Source: JAXGPF01 sp964650945
Lineage (GTDB): Bacteria > Verrucomicrobiota > Kiritimatiellia > JAAZAB01
Direction of reading: 5' to 3'
DNA length: 17,219 bases
Assembly (NCBI GenBank): GCA_964650945.1
Contig: CAZYXU010000071.1
Location: 1 to 17,219 of the forward strand
In this document: piece by piece, positions 9,989 through 17,219 of the stretch
Position numbering within the stretch: position 1 is the stretch's first letter
Layout: each line of letters starts with the position of its first letter
Position numbers and translations under genes: made by a program
The notes under the pieces: generated by a model
What the model saw: the letters and a program-made list of their open reading frames with translations, nothing else
Told to the model about the DNA's origin: nothing
Database searches by the model: none

Positions 9989-11962
9989 ATGAGCGAAGCG
10001 GCGCGCATTCTGATAGTCGAAGACGAAAGCATCGTGGCCAAGGACATCCGGGCGAGCCTGCAAGCCCTGGGCTACGCGGTCGTGGGCATGGTGTCTTCCG
10101 GGGAGGAAGCGCTGGAGCAGGCCCTGGTCTTGCGGCCGGATTTGGTGTTGATGGACGTCATGCTCAAGGGCGCCATGGACGGCATCGAGGCGGCGCAGCG
10201 CATCTGCGCCGCGGGCCGTATTCCGGTGGTATATCTGACCGCTTTCACCGATGATGACACCCTGCGGCGGGCGAAGATTTCCGAGGCCTTCGGCTACCTC
10301 TTAAAGCCTTTCGAAGACCGCGAATTGCGTACCACCATCGAAATGGCGCTTTACAAGCATACCATGGAGCGCAAATTGCGCGAAAGCCGGGAATGGTTGG
10401 AGACCACGCTGCGCTGCATCGGCGACGCCGTGATTGCCACGGATTTGACCGCCAGCGTGCAATTCATCAACCGCCCGGCGGAAATTCTGACCGGCTGGCA
10501 GCAGCCGGCGGCCATCGGCCGGCCGGCCCCGGATGTTTTCTGCTTGAAATCCGCGGATGACGGGGCGCCGGCGCGGGTCGAGGTGGAGGCGCTGCTTACC
10601 GGCAGCGCCCAATTCCTGGGCGGCAAGGACGTGATGTTGATCGCGCGCGACGGCCGGCAGACGCCCGTGGATTACACCGCCGCCCCGATCCGGGAAAGCG
10701 ATGGCCGGATCATGGGGGTGGTGATTGTTTTCCGCGATATTACCGATATCAAGCAATCCGCGCTGCGCGAGCGCAACCTCTACGAGCGTTTATCCCGTTC
10801 CAAACGCATGGAATCGCTCGGGGTCCTGGCCGGCGGCGTGGCGCACGATTTAAACAACATTCTGGGACCGATCGTCGCTTACCCGGATTTGATCATGAAA
10901 GCCCTGCCGGCGAATAGCGCCATCCGCGCCGACCTCGAGATCATCAAGAATTCCGCGCGCAAAGCCCTGGATGTCATCCGCGACCTGCTGACCCTGGGGC
11001 GCACGGGCAACACCCCCATGAAAGCGCTCGATTTAAACCAGGTCGTGGAGGCCAGCCTTAAATCCATGGCTTCCATGACCGCGATGGAACTGGCGCCGCT
11101 CGTCAAGTTGGATTTGCGCCTGGCGCCGGAACCGGGCAAGATCATGGGTTCGGAACGCCATTTGCGTGAAATGGTTGCCAACCTGGTGCTGAACGCTTAC
11201 GCTACGATGCCCAATGGCGGGCGGCTGCAGTTGAGCACCGCCAGCGAGCGCCTGACGGCGCCCTTGGAAGGATACGAAACCGTGCCCCCCGGCTCCTACG
11301 CCGTCCTGCATGCCCTGGATACCGGCATGGGGTTTGCCGAGGATGATATCAACCGCATGTTCGAGCCCTTCCATATCAAGAAAAAAATGCATTTGCAAAC
11401 GGGCACGGGGTTGGGTTTGGCGGTTGTGTATGCGGTGGTCAAGGAGCACAACGGCTTCATCAACATCCGTTCGGCGCCGGGCGAGGGGACGGATTTCACC
11501 GTGTATCTGCCGCTGGCCGGCGCGGCGGCGGGCAAGGCGGAGGCGCCGCCGGCGGTAACGCCGGAATGCCGCGGCTCGGAAACGATTTTGCTGGTGGATG
11601 ACGATGAAGAACAGCGCCGGTTCGCCGCCCGCTGGCTGCGTTCCCAGGGCTACCAGGTCCTGGCCGCGGCCAACGGACCCGCCGCCATCGAACTGCACGC
11701 GGCCACCCTGGCCGGCGACAAAAATGTTGACCTGCTGGTGGTGGATATGATCATGGCGGATGAAATGGACGGACTGGACACCTACCGCGGCATCCTGGCG
11801 AACAATCCGCGCCAGCGCGCCATCATGGTCAGCGGCTTTGCCGTAACCGCGCGCATCAAAGAAGCTTTCAAACTGGGCGCCGGACAATATCTTCAAAAAC
11901 CTTACAGCCTGGATGAACTCGGACGCCTGGTGCGCCAGGAACTTGACCGCGAAGGCGATTAA
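9989..11962 (+). CDS. Hybrid sensor histidine kinase (REC-PAS-HisKA-HATPase-REC)
   Basis: This 657-residue cytoplasmic protein has five domains. A receiver occupies residues 5-122, with acidic pocket E11/D12, phospho-acceptor D56, T84 and K106. A PAS domain spans about 135-256. The HisKA dimerisation domain has H286 in L-A-G-G-V-A-H-D-L-N-N, and the HATPase domain has an N-box around N398-N402, a G-box D444-T-G-M-G and G-T-G-L-G-L near 472-477. A C-terminal receiver (531-655) has D537, D586, S615 and K637. No membrane segment is present, so the signal is internal or comes from another kinase. ATG at 9989 is chosen because it precedes M-S-E-A-A-R-I-L-I-V-E-D-E; it is 14 bp after the URO-D-family stop, suggesting one operon. 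Confidence 0.9.
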   Translation: MSEAARILIVEDESIVAKDIRASLQALGYAVVGMVSSGEEALEQALVLRPDLVLMDVMLKGAMDGIEAAQRICAAGRIPVVYLTAFTDDDTLRRAKISEAFGYLLKPFEDRELRTTIEMALYKHTMERKLRESREWLETTLRCIGDAVIATDLTASVQFINRPAEILTGWQQPAAIGRPAPDVFCLKSADDGAPARVEVEALLTGSAQFLGGKDVMLIARDGRQTPVDYTAAPIRESDGRIMGVVIVFRDITDIKQSALRERNLYERLSRSKRMESLGVLAGGVAHDLNNILGPIVAYPDLIMKALPANSAIRADLEIIKNSARKALDVIRDLLTLGRTGNTPMKALDLNQVVEASLKSMASMTAMELAPLVKLDLRLAPEPGKIMGSERHLREMVANLVLNAYATMPNGGRLQLSTASERLTAPLEGYETVPPGSYAVLHALDTGMGFAEDDINRMFEPFHIKKKMHLQTGTGLGLAVVYAVVKEHNGFINIRSAPGEGTDFTVYLPLAGAAAGKAEAPPAVTPECRGSETILLVDDDEEQRRFAARWLRSQGYQVLAAANGPAAIELHAATLAGDKNVDLLVVDMIMADEMDGLDTYRGILANNPRQRAIMVSGFAVTARIKEAFKLGAGQYLQKPYSLDELGRLVRQELDREGD

Positions 11963-11964
11963 GC

Positions 11965-11994
11965 CCATGCCCGGCATGGCCGCATGCGGATTTT
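11965..11994 (+). terminator. Weak terminator-like palindromes
   Basis: CCATG (11965-11969) pairs with CATGG (11975-11979), and the palindrome CCGCATGCGG (11980-11989) is followed by ATTTTA. Stems are short and the T-run is only four, so termination between the kinase and the hydro-lyase genes is a weak inference. Confidence 0.25.
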
Positions 11995-12011
11995 ACCGTG
12001 TAGGATAAAGT

Positions 12012-12914
12012 ATGATTACGCAAGACCAGCTTGAGGCCGCGATGTATGAAGCGATGCGCCGGGCGGCCACGCTCATGCCGCCGGATGTCCGCCGGGCTTT
12101 GACGGCGGCGCTGGCCGAGGAGCGCGATCCGCTGGCCCGCATGCACCTGGAAGTGAGCATGGAAAATGTCCGGCTGGCGGAGGCCGGACGGGGATTGGTC
12201 TGCGCCGACACGGGGTACCCGCTTTATTTCGTCAAAGCCGGCAGCCGGACGGCGATCCAGGGCGGATTTGGGGTTTTGTGGCCGGCCGCCGCCGCCGCCA
12301 CGCGCCGGGCCACGGCGGAAAATTTCCTGCGGCCGACCATGGTGGACCCGCTGTCCCGCGCCAACCCGGGCGACAATGTCGGCCCGGGGATGCCCAAGGT
12401 GGAACTGAGTTTCGAGGGCGAGGACGACGGGTTGGAAATCGTGGCCGCGCCCAAGGGCGGCGGGTCGGAAATATTCGGCACGTTTTACCGCATGCTCTAT
12501 CCCTCCGACGGCCGCGAGGGCATCGTTAAATTTGTCCTGGATGCCATCCGCGACGGCTGTTACGCGGGTAAAATCTGTCCGCCGGCAATTATTGGCGTCG
12601 GCATCGGCGGGACCGCCGATTTATGCATGCGGCTGGCCAAGGAGGCGGCCGTGTTGCGTCCGCTGGGTTCGGTCAATCCCGTGCCCGCCCTGGCGGCGCT
12701 GGAAAGCGAATTGCTGCTGGCGGCGCGGTCCATGGGCCTGGGGCCGATGGGCGCACGCGGCATCAATGCCGTGATGGGGCTGCACGCGGCGGCGGCGGTG
12801 ACGCATACCGCCGCCTTGCCGGTGGCCGTGAATGCCCAATGCATGGTGGGCCGGCGCTGGAAAGCGCGGCTGCATGGCGACAACCGCGTGGAATATTCGG
12901 GAGAGTTTTCGTGA
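12012..12914 (+). CDS. Class I fumarate hydratase / L-tartrate dehydratase-type alpha subunit
   Basis: This 300-residue protein is the N-terminal (4Fe-4S) half of a class I hydro-lyase (PF05681). The cluster cysteines are recognisable: C64 in G-L-V-C-A-D-T-G, C189 in K-I-C-P-P-A-I-I-G-V-G-I-G-G-T, and C277 in N-A-Q-C-M-V-G-R-R. G-D-N-V-G-P-G-M-P and P-K-G-G-G-S-E are also conserved in the family. Such two-subunit enzymes add or remove water on fumarate/malate, tartrate/oxaloacetate or methylfumarate-type acids; the exact substrate cannot be fixed from sequence. AGGA sits six bases before the ATG. Its stop overlaps the GTG start of the beta subunit by 4 bp (GTGA), indicating coupled synthesis. 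Confidence 0.88.
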   Translation: MITQDQLEAAMYEAMRRAATLMPPDVRRALTAALAEERDPLARMHLEVSMENVRLAEAGRGLVCADTGYPLYFVKAGSRTAIQGGFGVLWPAAAAATRRATAENFLRPTMVDPLSRANPGDNVGPGMPKVELSFEGEDDGLEIVAAPKGGGSEIFGTFYRMLYPSDGREGIVKFVLDAIRDGCYAGKICPPAIIGVGIGGTADLCMRLAKEAAVLRPLGSVNPVPALAALESELLLAARSMGLGPMGARGINAVMGLHAAAAVTHTAALPVAVNAQCMVGRRWKARLHGDNRVEYSGEFS

Positions 12915-13555
12915 AAACAATGCCGCCGATTCGTGATTTGCGCCTGCCGTTGCCGGCCGACGAGGCGCGGCGCTTGCGGCTGGGCGAAATGGTGACGCTC
13001 AGTGGGTTGATTTTCACCGGCCGCAGCCGTTTGCATATCCGCGCCATTACCCGGAACATCCTGCCGCCCATCAATTTCGCTGAAGTCAACGGCTTCTTTC
13101 ATGTCGGGCCGGTCATGCGTCAAACGCCGGCCGGCTGGGAAGTGGTGAGCATCGAGCCGACGTCCAGCATCCGCTTTGAACGCTATAGTCCGGAGTTGAT
13201 CCGCCGCCTGCAATTGCATGTGTTGATTGGCAAGACCACCATGGGCCGCGGCACGGCCGCCGCCCTGCGCGAGGTGGGCGGCGTGCATTTGACAAAGATC
13301 GGCTTGTGCGGCAACCAGTTGGTTTCCCAGGTCAAGCGCGTGGTCAGCGTTTATTTTTGGGAAGAATTGGGAAAAACCGAGGCTACCTGGGTGTTTGAAG
13401 TCGATAAATTCGGCCCGTTTTTCGTGGATATGGACGCCGCCGGCGGGAATTATTTCGAGCAGCTTGACAGCGAGACCGGGGCCAACATGGCCGCCTTGCA
13501 GGCCCGGTTGGGGATTGCGCGGGATTTTGCGTTCACCACCGTCACTCCGGATTGA
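12911..13555 (+). CDS. Class I fumarate hydratase / tartrate dehydratase-type beta subunit
   Basis: This 214-residue protein is the C-terminal swivelling half (PF05683) of the hydro-lyase whose alpha subunit is encoded just upstream. It has L-R-L-G-E-M-V-T-L-S-G-L-I-F-T-G-R near residues 22-38, E-P-T-S-S-I-R-F near 82-89, I-G-K-T-T-M-G at 106-112, and W-V-F-E-V-D-K-F-G-P-F-F-V-D-M-D near the end. Several usual motifs are altered: G-R-D-x-A-H reads G-R-S-R-L-H, G-P-T-T-S-x-R reads E-P-T-S-S-I-R, and I-G-K-G-G-M reads I-G-K-T-T-M. The enzyme may therefore prefer an unusual substrate. The start is GTG, overlapping the alpha stop. The racemase-family gene starts 13 bp after its stop. Confidence 0.85.
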   Translation: MKTMPPIRDLRLPLPADEARRLRLGEMVTLSGLIFTGRSRLHIRAITRNILPPINFAEVNGFFHVGPVMRQTPAGWEVVSIEPTSSIRFERYSPELIRRLQLHVLIGKTTMGRGTAAALREVGGVHLTKIGLCGNQLVSQVKRVVSVYFWEELGKTEATWVFEVDKFGPFFVDMDAAGGNYFEQLDSETGANMAALQARLGIARDFAFTTVTPD

Positions 13556-13568
13556 AGCATCCAAGGTC

Positions 13569-14291
13569 ATGCAAACCATCGGCATTTTGGGCGGGGTGGG
13601 GCCGGAAGCCACCGCGGAACTCTTCCGCCGCATTATCCGCGCCACGCCGGCGGCTGACGACCAGGGCCATTTGCCGGTGATCATATTCAACAACCCGGCC
13701 ATCCCCGACCGCACGGCCGCCATCCTGGGCCGCGGCCCTTCGCCCTTGCCGGAGTTGCGCGACACCGCGCTCCGCCTGGAGGCGGCCGGCGCGGATTTTA
13801 TCGTCATCCCCTGCAACACGGCGCATTATTATCTCCCGGAAATCCGCCGGGCGCTGCATGTGCCGGTGCTGGACATGCTGGCCGAAACCGCCGCCCATGT
13901 CGCGGCGTCTTATCCCGGCGTCAAAAAGGCGGGGCTGCTGGCCACCACCGGGTCCCTGCGCGCCCGCCTTTATCAAAAGGCCTTCCGCGGCGGCCGTTGC
14001 CGGGTGCTGGCGCCGGAAGCCGCCGTGCAGCGGGAACTGGTCATGCCCGCCATCTATGGGCCGCGGGGCGTGAAAGCCGGCGGCCGGCGCCAGCCGGCCC
14101 GGCTCCTGCGCCAGGCCGGGGACGCCTTGCGCCGCGCCGGCGCGGAATTGTTGATTGCCGGTTGTACGGAAATCTCCGTGGTGCTGCGCCGCGAGTGCGC
14201 CGGGCTGCCCCTGGTTGACCCCTTGACCATCCTGGCGGCCGCCGCCGTCCGGCGCGCCACCGGCGCCGGCGGTCCGCCCGCGGCAACATAG
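13569..14291 (+). CDS. Aspartate/glutamate racemase family protein
   Basis: This 240-residue protein has the cofactor-independent racemase layout (PF01177): N-terminal I-G-I-L-G-G-V-G-P-E-A-T, first catalytic cysteine C82 in V-I-P-C-N-T-A-H, and second C199 in I-A-G-C-T-E-I. The G-G-V-G-P-E-A-T opening and PCNTAH/GCTEI pair are typical of the aspartate racemase branch, which uses two cysteines to invert the alpha carbon. Length is normal. The gene begins 13 bp after the hydro-lyase beta subunit and is presumably cotranscribed with it. With a fumarase-like enzyme next door, an acidic four-carbon substrate is a reasonable guess, but related maleate isomerases also exist in the superfamily. Confidence 0.88.
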   Translation: MQTIGILGGVGPEATAELFRRIIRATPAADDQGHLPVIIFNNPAIPDRTAAILGRGPSPLPELRDTALRLEAAGADFIVIPCNTAHYYLPEIRRALHVPVLDMLAETAAHVAASYPGVKKAGLLATTGSLRARLYQKAFRGGRCRVLAPEAAVQRELVMPAIYGPRGVKAGGRRQPARLLRQAGDALRRAGAELLIAGCTEISVVLRRECAGLPLVDPLTILAAAAVRRATGAGGPPAAT

Positions 14292-14312
14292 TTCTTGCGC
14301 CTGCGCCGTTCG

Positions 14313-14344
14313 CCATGTTAACATTCCCTTGGAAACATGGGGGA
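14313..14344 (+). promoter_or_regulatory. Inverted repeat abutting the ribosome site of the second kinase
   Basis: CCATGTT (14313-14319) and AACATGG (14334-14340) form a perfect 7-bp inverted repeat. Its right arm shares two bases with the Shine-Dalgarno GGGGGA (14339-14344), and the preferred ATG is at 14348. It could be an operator or an RNA hairpin limiting translation. Confidence 0.4.
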
Positions 14345-14347
14345 TGT

Positions 14348-17161
14348 ATGAGCGCTGCGCGTACGCGCATCATGGTCGTTGAAGACGAACAGATTGTCGG
14401 CCACGACATCAAGCAACGCCTTGAACGCATGGGGTATGAAGTGGCCGGGCCGGTGGCGGCCGGCGATCAGGTTCTAGCGGAAATCGACCGGACCCATCCC
14501 AGCCTGCTGCTGATGGATGTTTTTCTGCAAGGCCAACTGGACGGCATCCAGGCCGCCGACCTGGTCCGCAAACACCATGCCCTGCCGGTGATCTTTCTGA
14601 CGGCCTATTCCAACGAGGAAACTTTGGAACGCGCCAAGCGCACCGCGCCCTTTGGCTTCATCCACAAACCGGTGGCCGATGATGAATTACGCACGGCCGT
14701 GGAAATCGCGCTTTACAAAAAATCCCTGGATGACCGCCAAAGCCGTAACGAAACCATGCTCGCCGTCACCCTCCGCAACCTGGGAGAAGCGGTGGTGACG
14801 GCGGACGCCGCCGGGAAAATCGAATACATGAACCGGCTGGCGGAGCAGCTTTCCGGCTGGACCATCGAAGAGGCGCGGGGGCGCGAGATCGCGGCGGTGC
14901 TGAATGTTTCCGACGAAAACAACGGCGAGCTTTTGAATTTGCATGCCGGCCGCGCGGCGGGCCGGCTGACCATGGCGCGCGCCATCGGCAATTGCGTCCT
15001 CACCGGCCGCGATCGCCGCCGGATACCGGTGGAAGTTTCAGTTTCGGGCCTGGCGGATGATCCGGCGGGTTCCCCGGGGCTGGTGGTCATGATCCGGGAC
15101 GTCAGCGACCGCGAACGCGCCCGCCGGGAAATCGAAGACTTGCAGACGCAACTGGAATTCGTGCTGATGGAGACGGGCACCAATATCGACATCATCGACA
15201 CCAATTTCAACCTGCGTTATGTCGATCCGGGGTGGCGGAAAATCTACGGCGATTTTGATGGCCGCAAATGCCATGAATATTTCATGGGCTGCGATGCGCC
15301 CTGTCCCGGCTGCGGCGTCATCCGCGCCTTCGCCACCAAGTCCGTGGCGATCACCGAGGAATTGCTGGTACGGGAAAACAACCGGGCGGTGCAGGTGACC
15401 ACCGTGCCCTACCAGTCGCGGACGGGCGAATGGCTGGTGGCCGAGTTGAACATGGATCTTACCGAGCGCAAGCGCGTGGAAAACGACATGCGCATCCAGC
15501 GCGACCTGGGCCTGGCGCTGGCGGCCGCCGATTCTCCGGCGGCGGCCGTGGAATTGTTTCTGGATGCCGCCCTGCAAATCACCGGCATGGATTGCGGCGG
15601 AATATATCTGTCCGAACAAGCCGACGGACCCCTGAATTTAATTGCCGCGCGCGGCCTCTCCGACCGATTTATCCAGGCCGTCGGGCGGGTGGCGGAGGAG
15701 ACGGCAATGTGGCAGATCGCGAAAGCCGGCAATTCGCTTTACATCCTCAACACCGATGCGCCCCCGGAAATTGCCGCGGCCATCCGCGCGGAGCGCTTGC
15801 ATGGCATTGCCGTTCTCCCGATCAAGCATCGCGACCGCCTGGTCGGGTGCTGCAACCTGTCGTCGCATACCTTGAGGGATATCCCGGTGCATGCGCGCAA
15901 TACCATCGAGTTGATGCTCGCCCAGGCGGGCAATGTCATCAGCCGGCTGCAGGCGGAACAGGCGGTCCGTGAAAGCGAGGGGAAGTACCGGAATCTTTTT
16001 GACAACGCCCCGGTGGGGTATCATGAGGTGGACCTGCGGGGCTGCCTGACCAACGTTAACGCCACCGAGTTGAAGATGCTGGGCTACGCGGCGGCGGAAA
16101 TGCACGGGCGGCCGATTTGGGACTTCCTGGTCGAGCAGGCTGTTGCGCAAGCGGCTGTCTGCGAGCAACTGGCGTCCGGCGTGGTGCCGGATATATCCCA
16201 GGAATGGACCTTTGTCCGGCGCGATGGCGCGCATTTGCCGGTCTTGGTCAAAAGCTACGCCCTCTATGACGGGCAGGGCAAAATGCTGGGCATCCGTTCC
16301 GCCATCCAGGACATTACCGAACAGAAAAAGGCGGCCGCTGAACGCGCGCGGTTTGAGGCGCGCATGAGCGAGATGCAGAAGCTGGAGAGCATCGGCCTGC
16401 TGGCCGGCGGCATTGCCCATGATTTCAACAACCTGTTGATGGGCATCCAGGGCAATGTCGAACTGGCGCTGATGAAAATGCCCGACACCGCGCCGTCCTA
16501 CGCCTTTCTGGTAGATGTCAAGACCGCCTGTCTGCGCGCGGCGGAATTAACCGCGCAACTCCTGGCATATGCCGGCAAGGGCAAATATGTCGTGCAGCAG
16601 ATCAATCTCACCCTGCTGGTGCGGGAAATGCGGCAACTGTTGCAGACCCTGGCGGGCCATTATGCCGAATTGCGGCTGGAACTGGCGGAGGACTTGCCTT
16701 GCGTGGAGGGCGATGCCGCGCAATTCCGGCAGTTGGTGATGAACCTCATCACCAATGCGGTCGAGGCGATGCGGGAGCGGTATGGCGTCATCCGGGTGGC
16801 GACGCGTGCGGTGGACGTTGATGCCGCCCATGTGCCGTCAAATTACTTCCCGGATCATAAATTGCCCTTAGGCAAATACATCGAACTGGTGGTGCAGGAC
16901 GACGGCTGCGGGATTTACCCGGAAGGGATGCGCCGCCTTTTTGAGCCGTTTTACACCACGAAGTTCATGGGACGGGGGTTGGGCCTCGCCGCCGTGTTGG
17001 GGATCGTGCGCAATCATGGCGGCGATATTTACGTCGAAAGCCAGCCGGACAAGGGCGCGTGTTTCCGGATTCTGCTGCCGGCGGCCGCTATCCGTCCAGG
17101 ACGCCAGGGGCGCCTGTCGATCATGGATGAAGATCGTTTGCGCATCCGGCCGGCGGGATGA
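14348..17161 (+). CDS. Multi-sensor histidine kinase (REC-PAS-PAS-GAF-PAS-HisKA-HATPase)
   Basis: This 937-residue cytoplasmic kinase begins with a receiver (7-125; E12/D13, phospho-acceptor D57, T85, K107), then a PAS domain (about 135-258), a second PAS-like domain (265-375) with the cluster C309, C315, C319, C322, a GAF domain (385-535), and a third PAS (541-660). The HisKA histidine is H691 in L-A-G-G-I-A-H-D-F-N-N, and the ATPase has an N-box N799-x3-N803, D852-G-C-G and G-R-G-L-G-L. No C-terminal receiver follows. ATG at 14348 is preferred over 14315 because GGGGGA lies four bases upstream and the receiver starts at once. The first 125 residues resemble those of the kinase at 9989, so the two share an ancestor. 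It may receive phosphate from other kinases. Confidence 0.9.
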   Translation: MSAARTRIMVVEDEQIVGHDIKQRLERMGYEVAGPVAAGDQVLAEIDRTHPSLLLMDVFLQGQLDGIQAADLVRKHHALPVIFLTAYSNEETLERAKRTAPFGFIHKPVADDELRTAVEIALYKKSLDDRQSRNETMLAVTLRNLGEAVVTADAAGKIEYMNRLAEQLSGWTIEEARGREIAAVLNVSDENNGELLNLHAGRAAGRLTMARAIGNCVLTGRDRRRIPVEVSVSGLADDPAGSPGLVVMIRDVSDRERARREIEDLQTQLEFVLMETGTNIDIIDTNFNLRYVDPGWRKIYGDFDGRKCHEYFMGCDAPCPGCGVIRAFATKSVAITEELLVRENNRAVQVTTVPYQSRTGEWLVAELNMDLTERKRVENDMRIQRDLGLALAAADSPAAAVELFLDAALQITGMDCGGIYLSEQADGPLNLIAARGLSDRFIQAVGRVAEETAMWQIAKAGNSLYILNTDAPPEIAAAIRAERLHGIAVLPIKHRDRLVGCCNLSSHTLRDIPVHARNTIELMLAQAGNVISRLQAEQAVRESEGKYRNLFDNAPVGYHEVDLRGCLTNVNATELKMLGYAAAEMHGRPIWDFLVEQAVAQAAVCEQLASGVVPDISQEWTFVRRDGAHLPVLVKSYALYDGQGKMLGIRSAIQDITEQKKAAAERARFEARMSEMQKLESIGLLAGGIAHDFNNLLMGIQGNVELALMKMPDTAPSYAFLVDVKTACLRAAELTAQLLAYAGKGKYVVQQINLTLLVREMRQLLQTLAGHYAELRLELAEDLPCVEGDAAQFRQLVMNLITNAVEAMRERYGVIRVATRAVDVDAAHVPSNYFPDHKLPLGKYIELVVQDDGCGIYPEGMRRLFEPFYTTKFMGRGLGLAAVLGIVRNHGGDIYVESQPDKGACFRILLPAAAIRPGRQGRLSIMDEDRLRIRPAG

Positions 17162-17219
17162 TGCGCCGGCCGCCGCCCGCTTCCGGGACGGCTGTGTTCC
17201 CGGCTTGCTTTTCAGGAAT

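Noticed and set aside
11033..11977. 314-codon open frame on the minus strand
   Set aside because: It is a shadow of the kinase ATPase and receiver domains with no family resemblance.
12560..13819. 419-codon open frame on the minus strand
   Set aside because: It is antisense to the hydro-lyase and racemase genes, which have clear catalytic motifs on the plus strand.
1..17219. Integrase or transposase gene
   Set aside because: No tyrosine recombinase or DDE transposase motifs were seen in any frame with a plausible start, so mobility is argued only from site structure.
17162..17219. Possible gene start after the second kinase
   Set aside because: Only 58 bases remain and no start codon with a ribosome site or familiar N-terminus is visible.

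Overview
The window reads as part of a bacterial chromosome, most likely from the PVC group (Verrucomicrobiota, Lentisphaerota or Kiritimatiellota). This is inferred from gene content: a cytoplasmic-looking sialidase-family protein, a Gfo/Idh/MocA oxidoreductase beside a uroporphyrinogen-decarboxylase-family protein, a three-gene prepilin-like cluster, and two large sensor kinases that begin with a receiver domain. No rRNA, tRNA or CRISPR array is visible.

Region 1 (1-3866) differs from the rest. It is less GC-rich, all genes point the same way, and it consists of short units: two addiction-module/ParE-RelE pairs, one BrnT-BrnA pair, one VapB-VapC pair, a 64-residue membrane protein and a 178-residue anchored protein of unknown function. 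Between the units are imperfect 60-80 base hairpins with AAC on the left arm and GTT on the right arm, an unpaired spacer, an inner paired box and bulged bases. This is the architecture of integron attC sites. Read this way, the region is a run of about six gene cassettes (five with both ends visible, about 300-690 bp each) in which four cassettes carry toxin-antitoxin modules with their own promoters. No integrase gene lies in the window. The right-hand boxes depart from the textbook GTTRRRY, so this is an inference that needs a covariance-model search.

Region 2 (3867-7521) holds the sialidase-family gene, a membrane protein with a C-terminal four-cysteine domain usually found on signalling proteins, and three convergent prepilin-like genes (GspG-like, GspH/FimT-like and PilV-like) on the minus strand. 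The prepilin promoter lies in a divergent region shared with the next operon.

Region 3 (7642-17161) is a GC-rich co-directional run: Gfo/Idh/MocA oxidoreductase, URO-D-family protein, hybrid histidine kinase, the two subunits of a class I fumarase/tartrate dehydratase-like hydro-lyase, an aspartate/glutamate racemase-family protein, and a second multi-sensor histidine kinase. Tight spacings (14 bp, a 4-bp overlap, 13 bp) suggest two transcription units, each ending in or followed by a receiver-PAS-kinase protein. A regulatory link between the kinases and these metabolic genes is plausible but not shown by the sequence.
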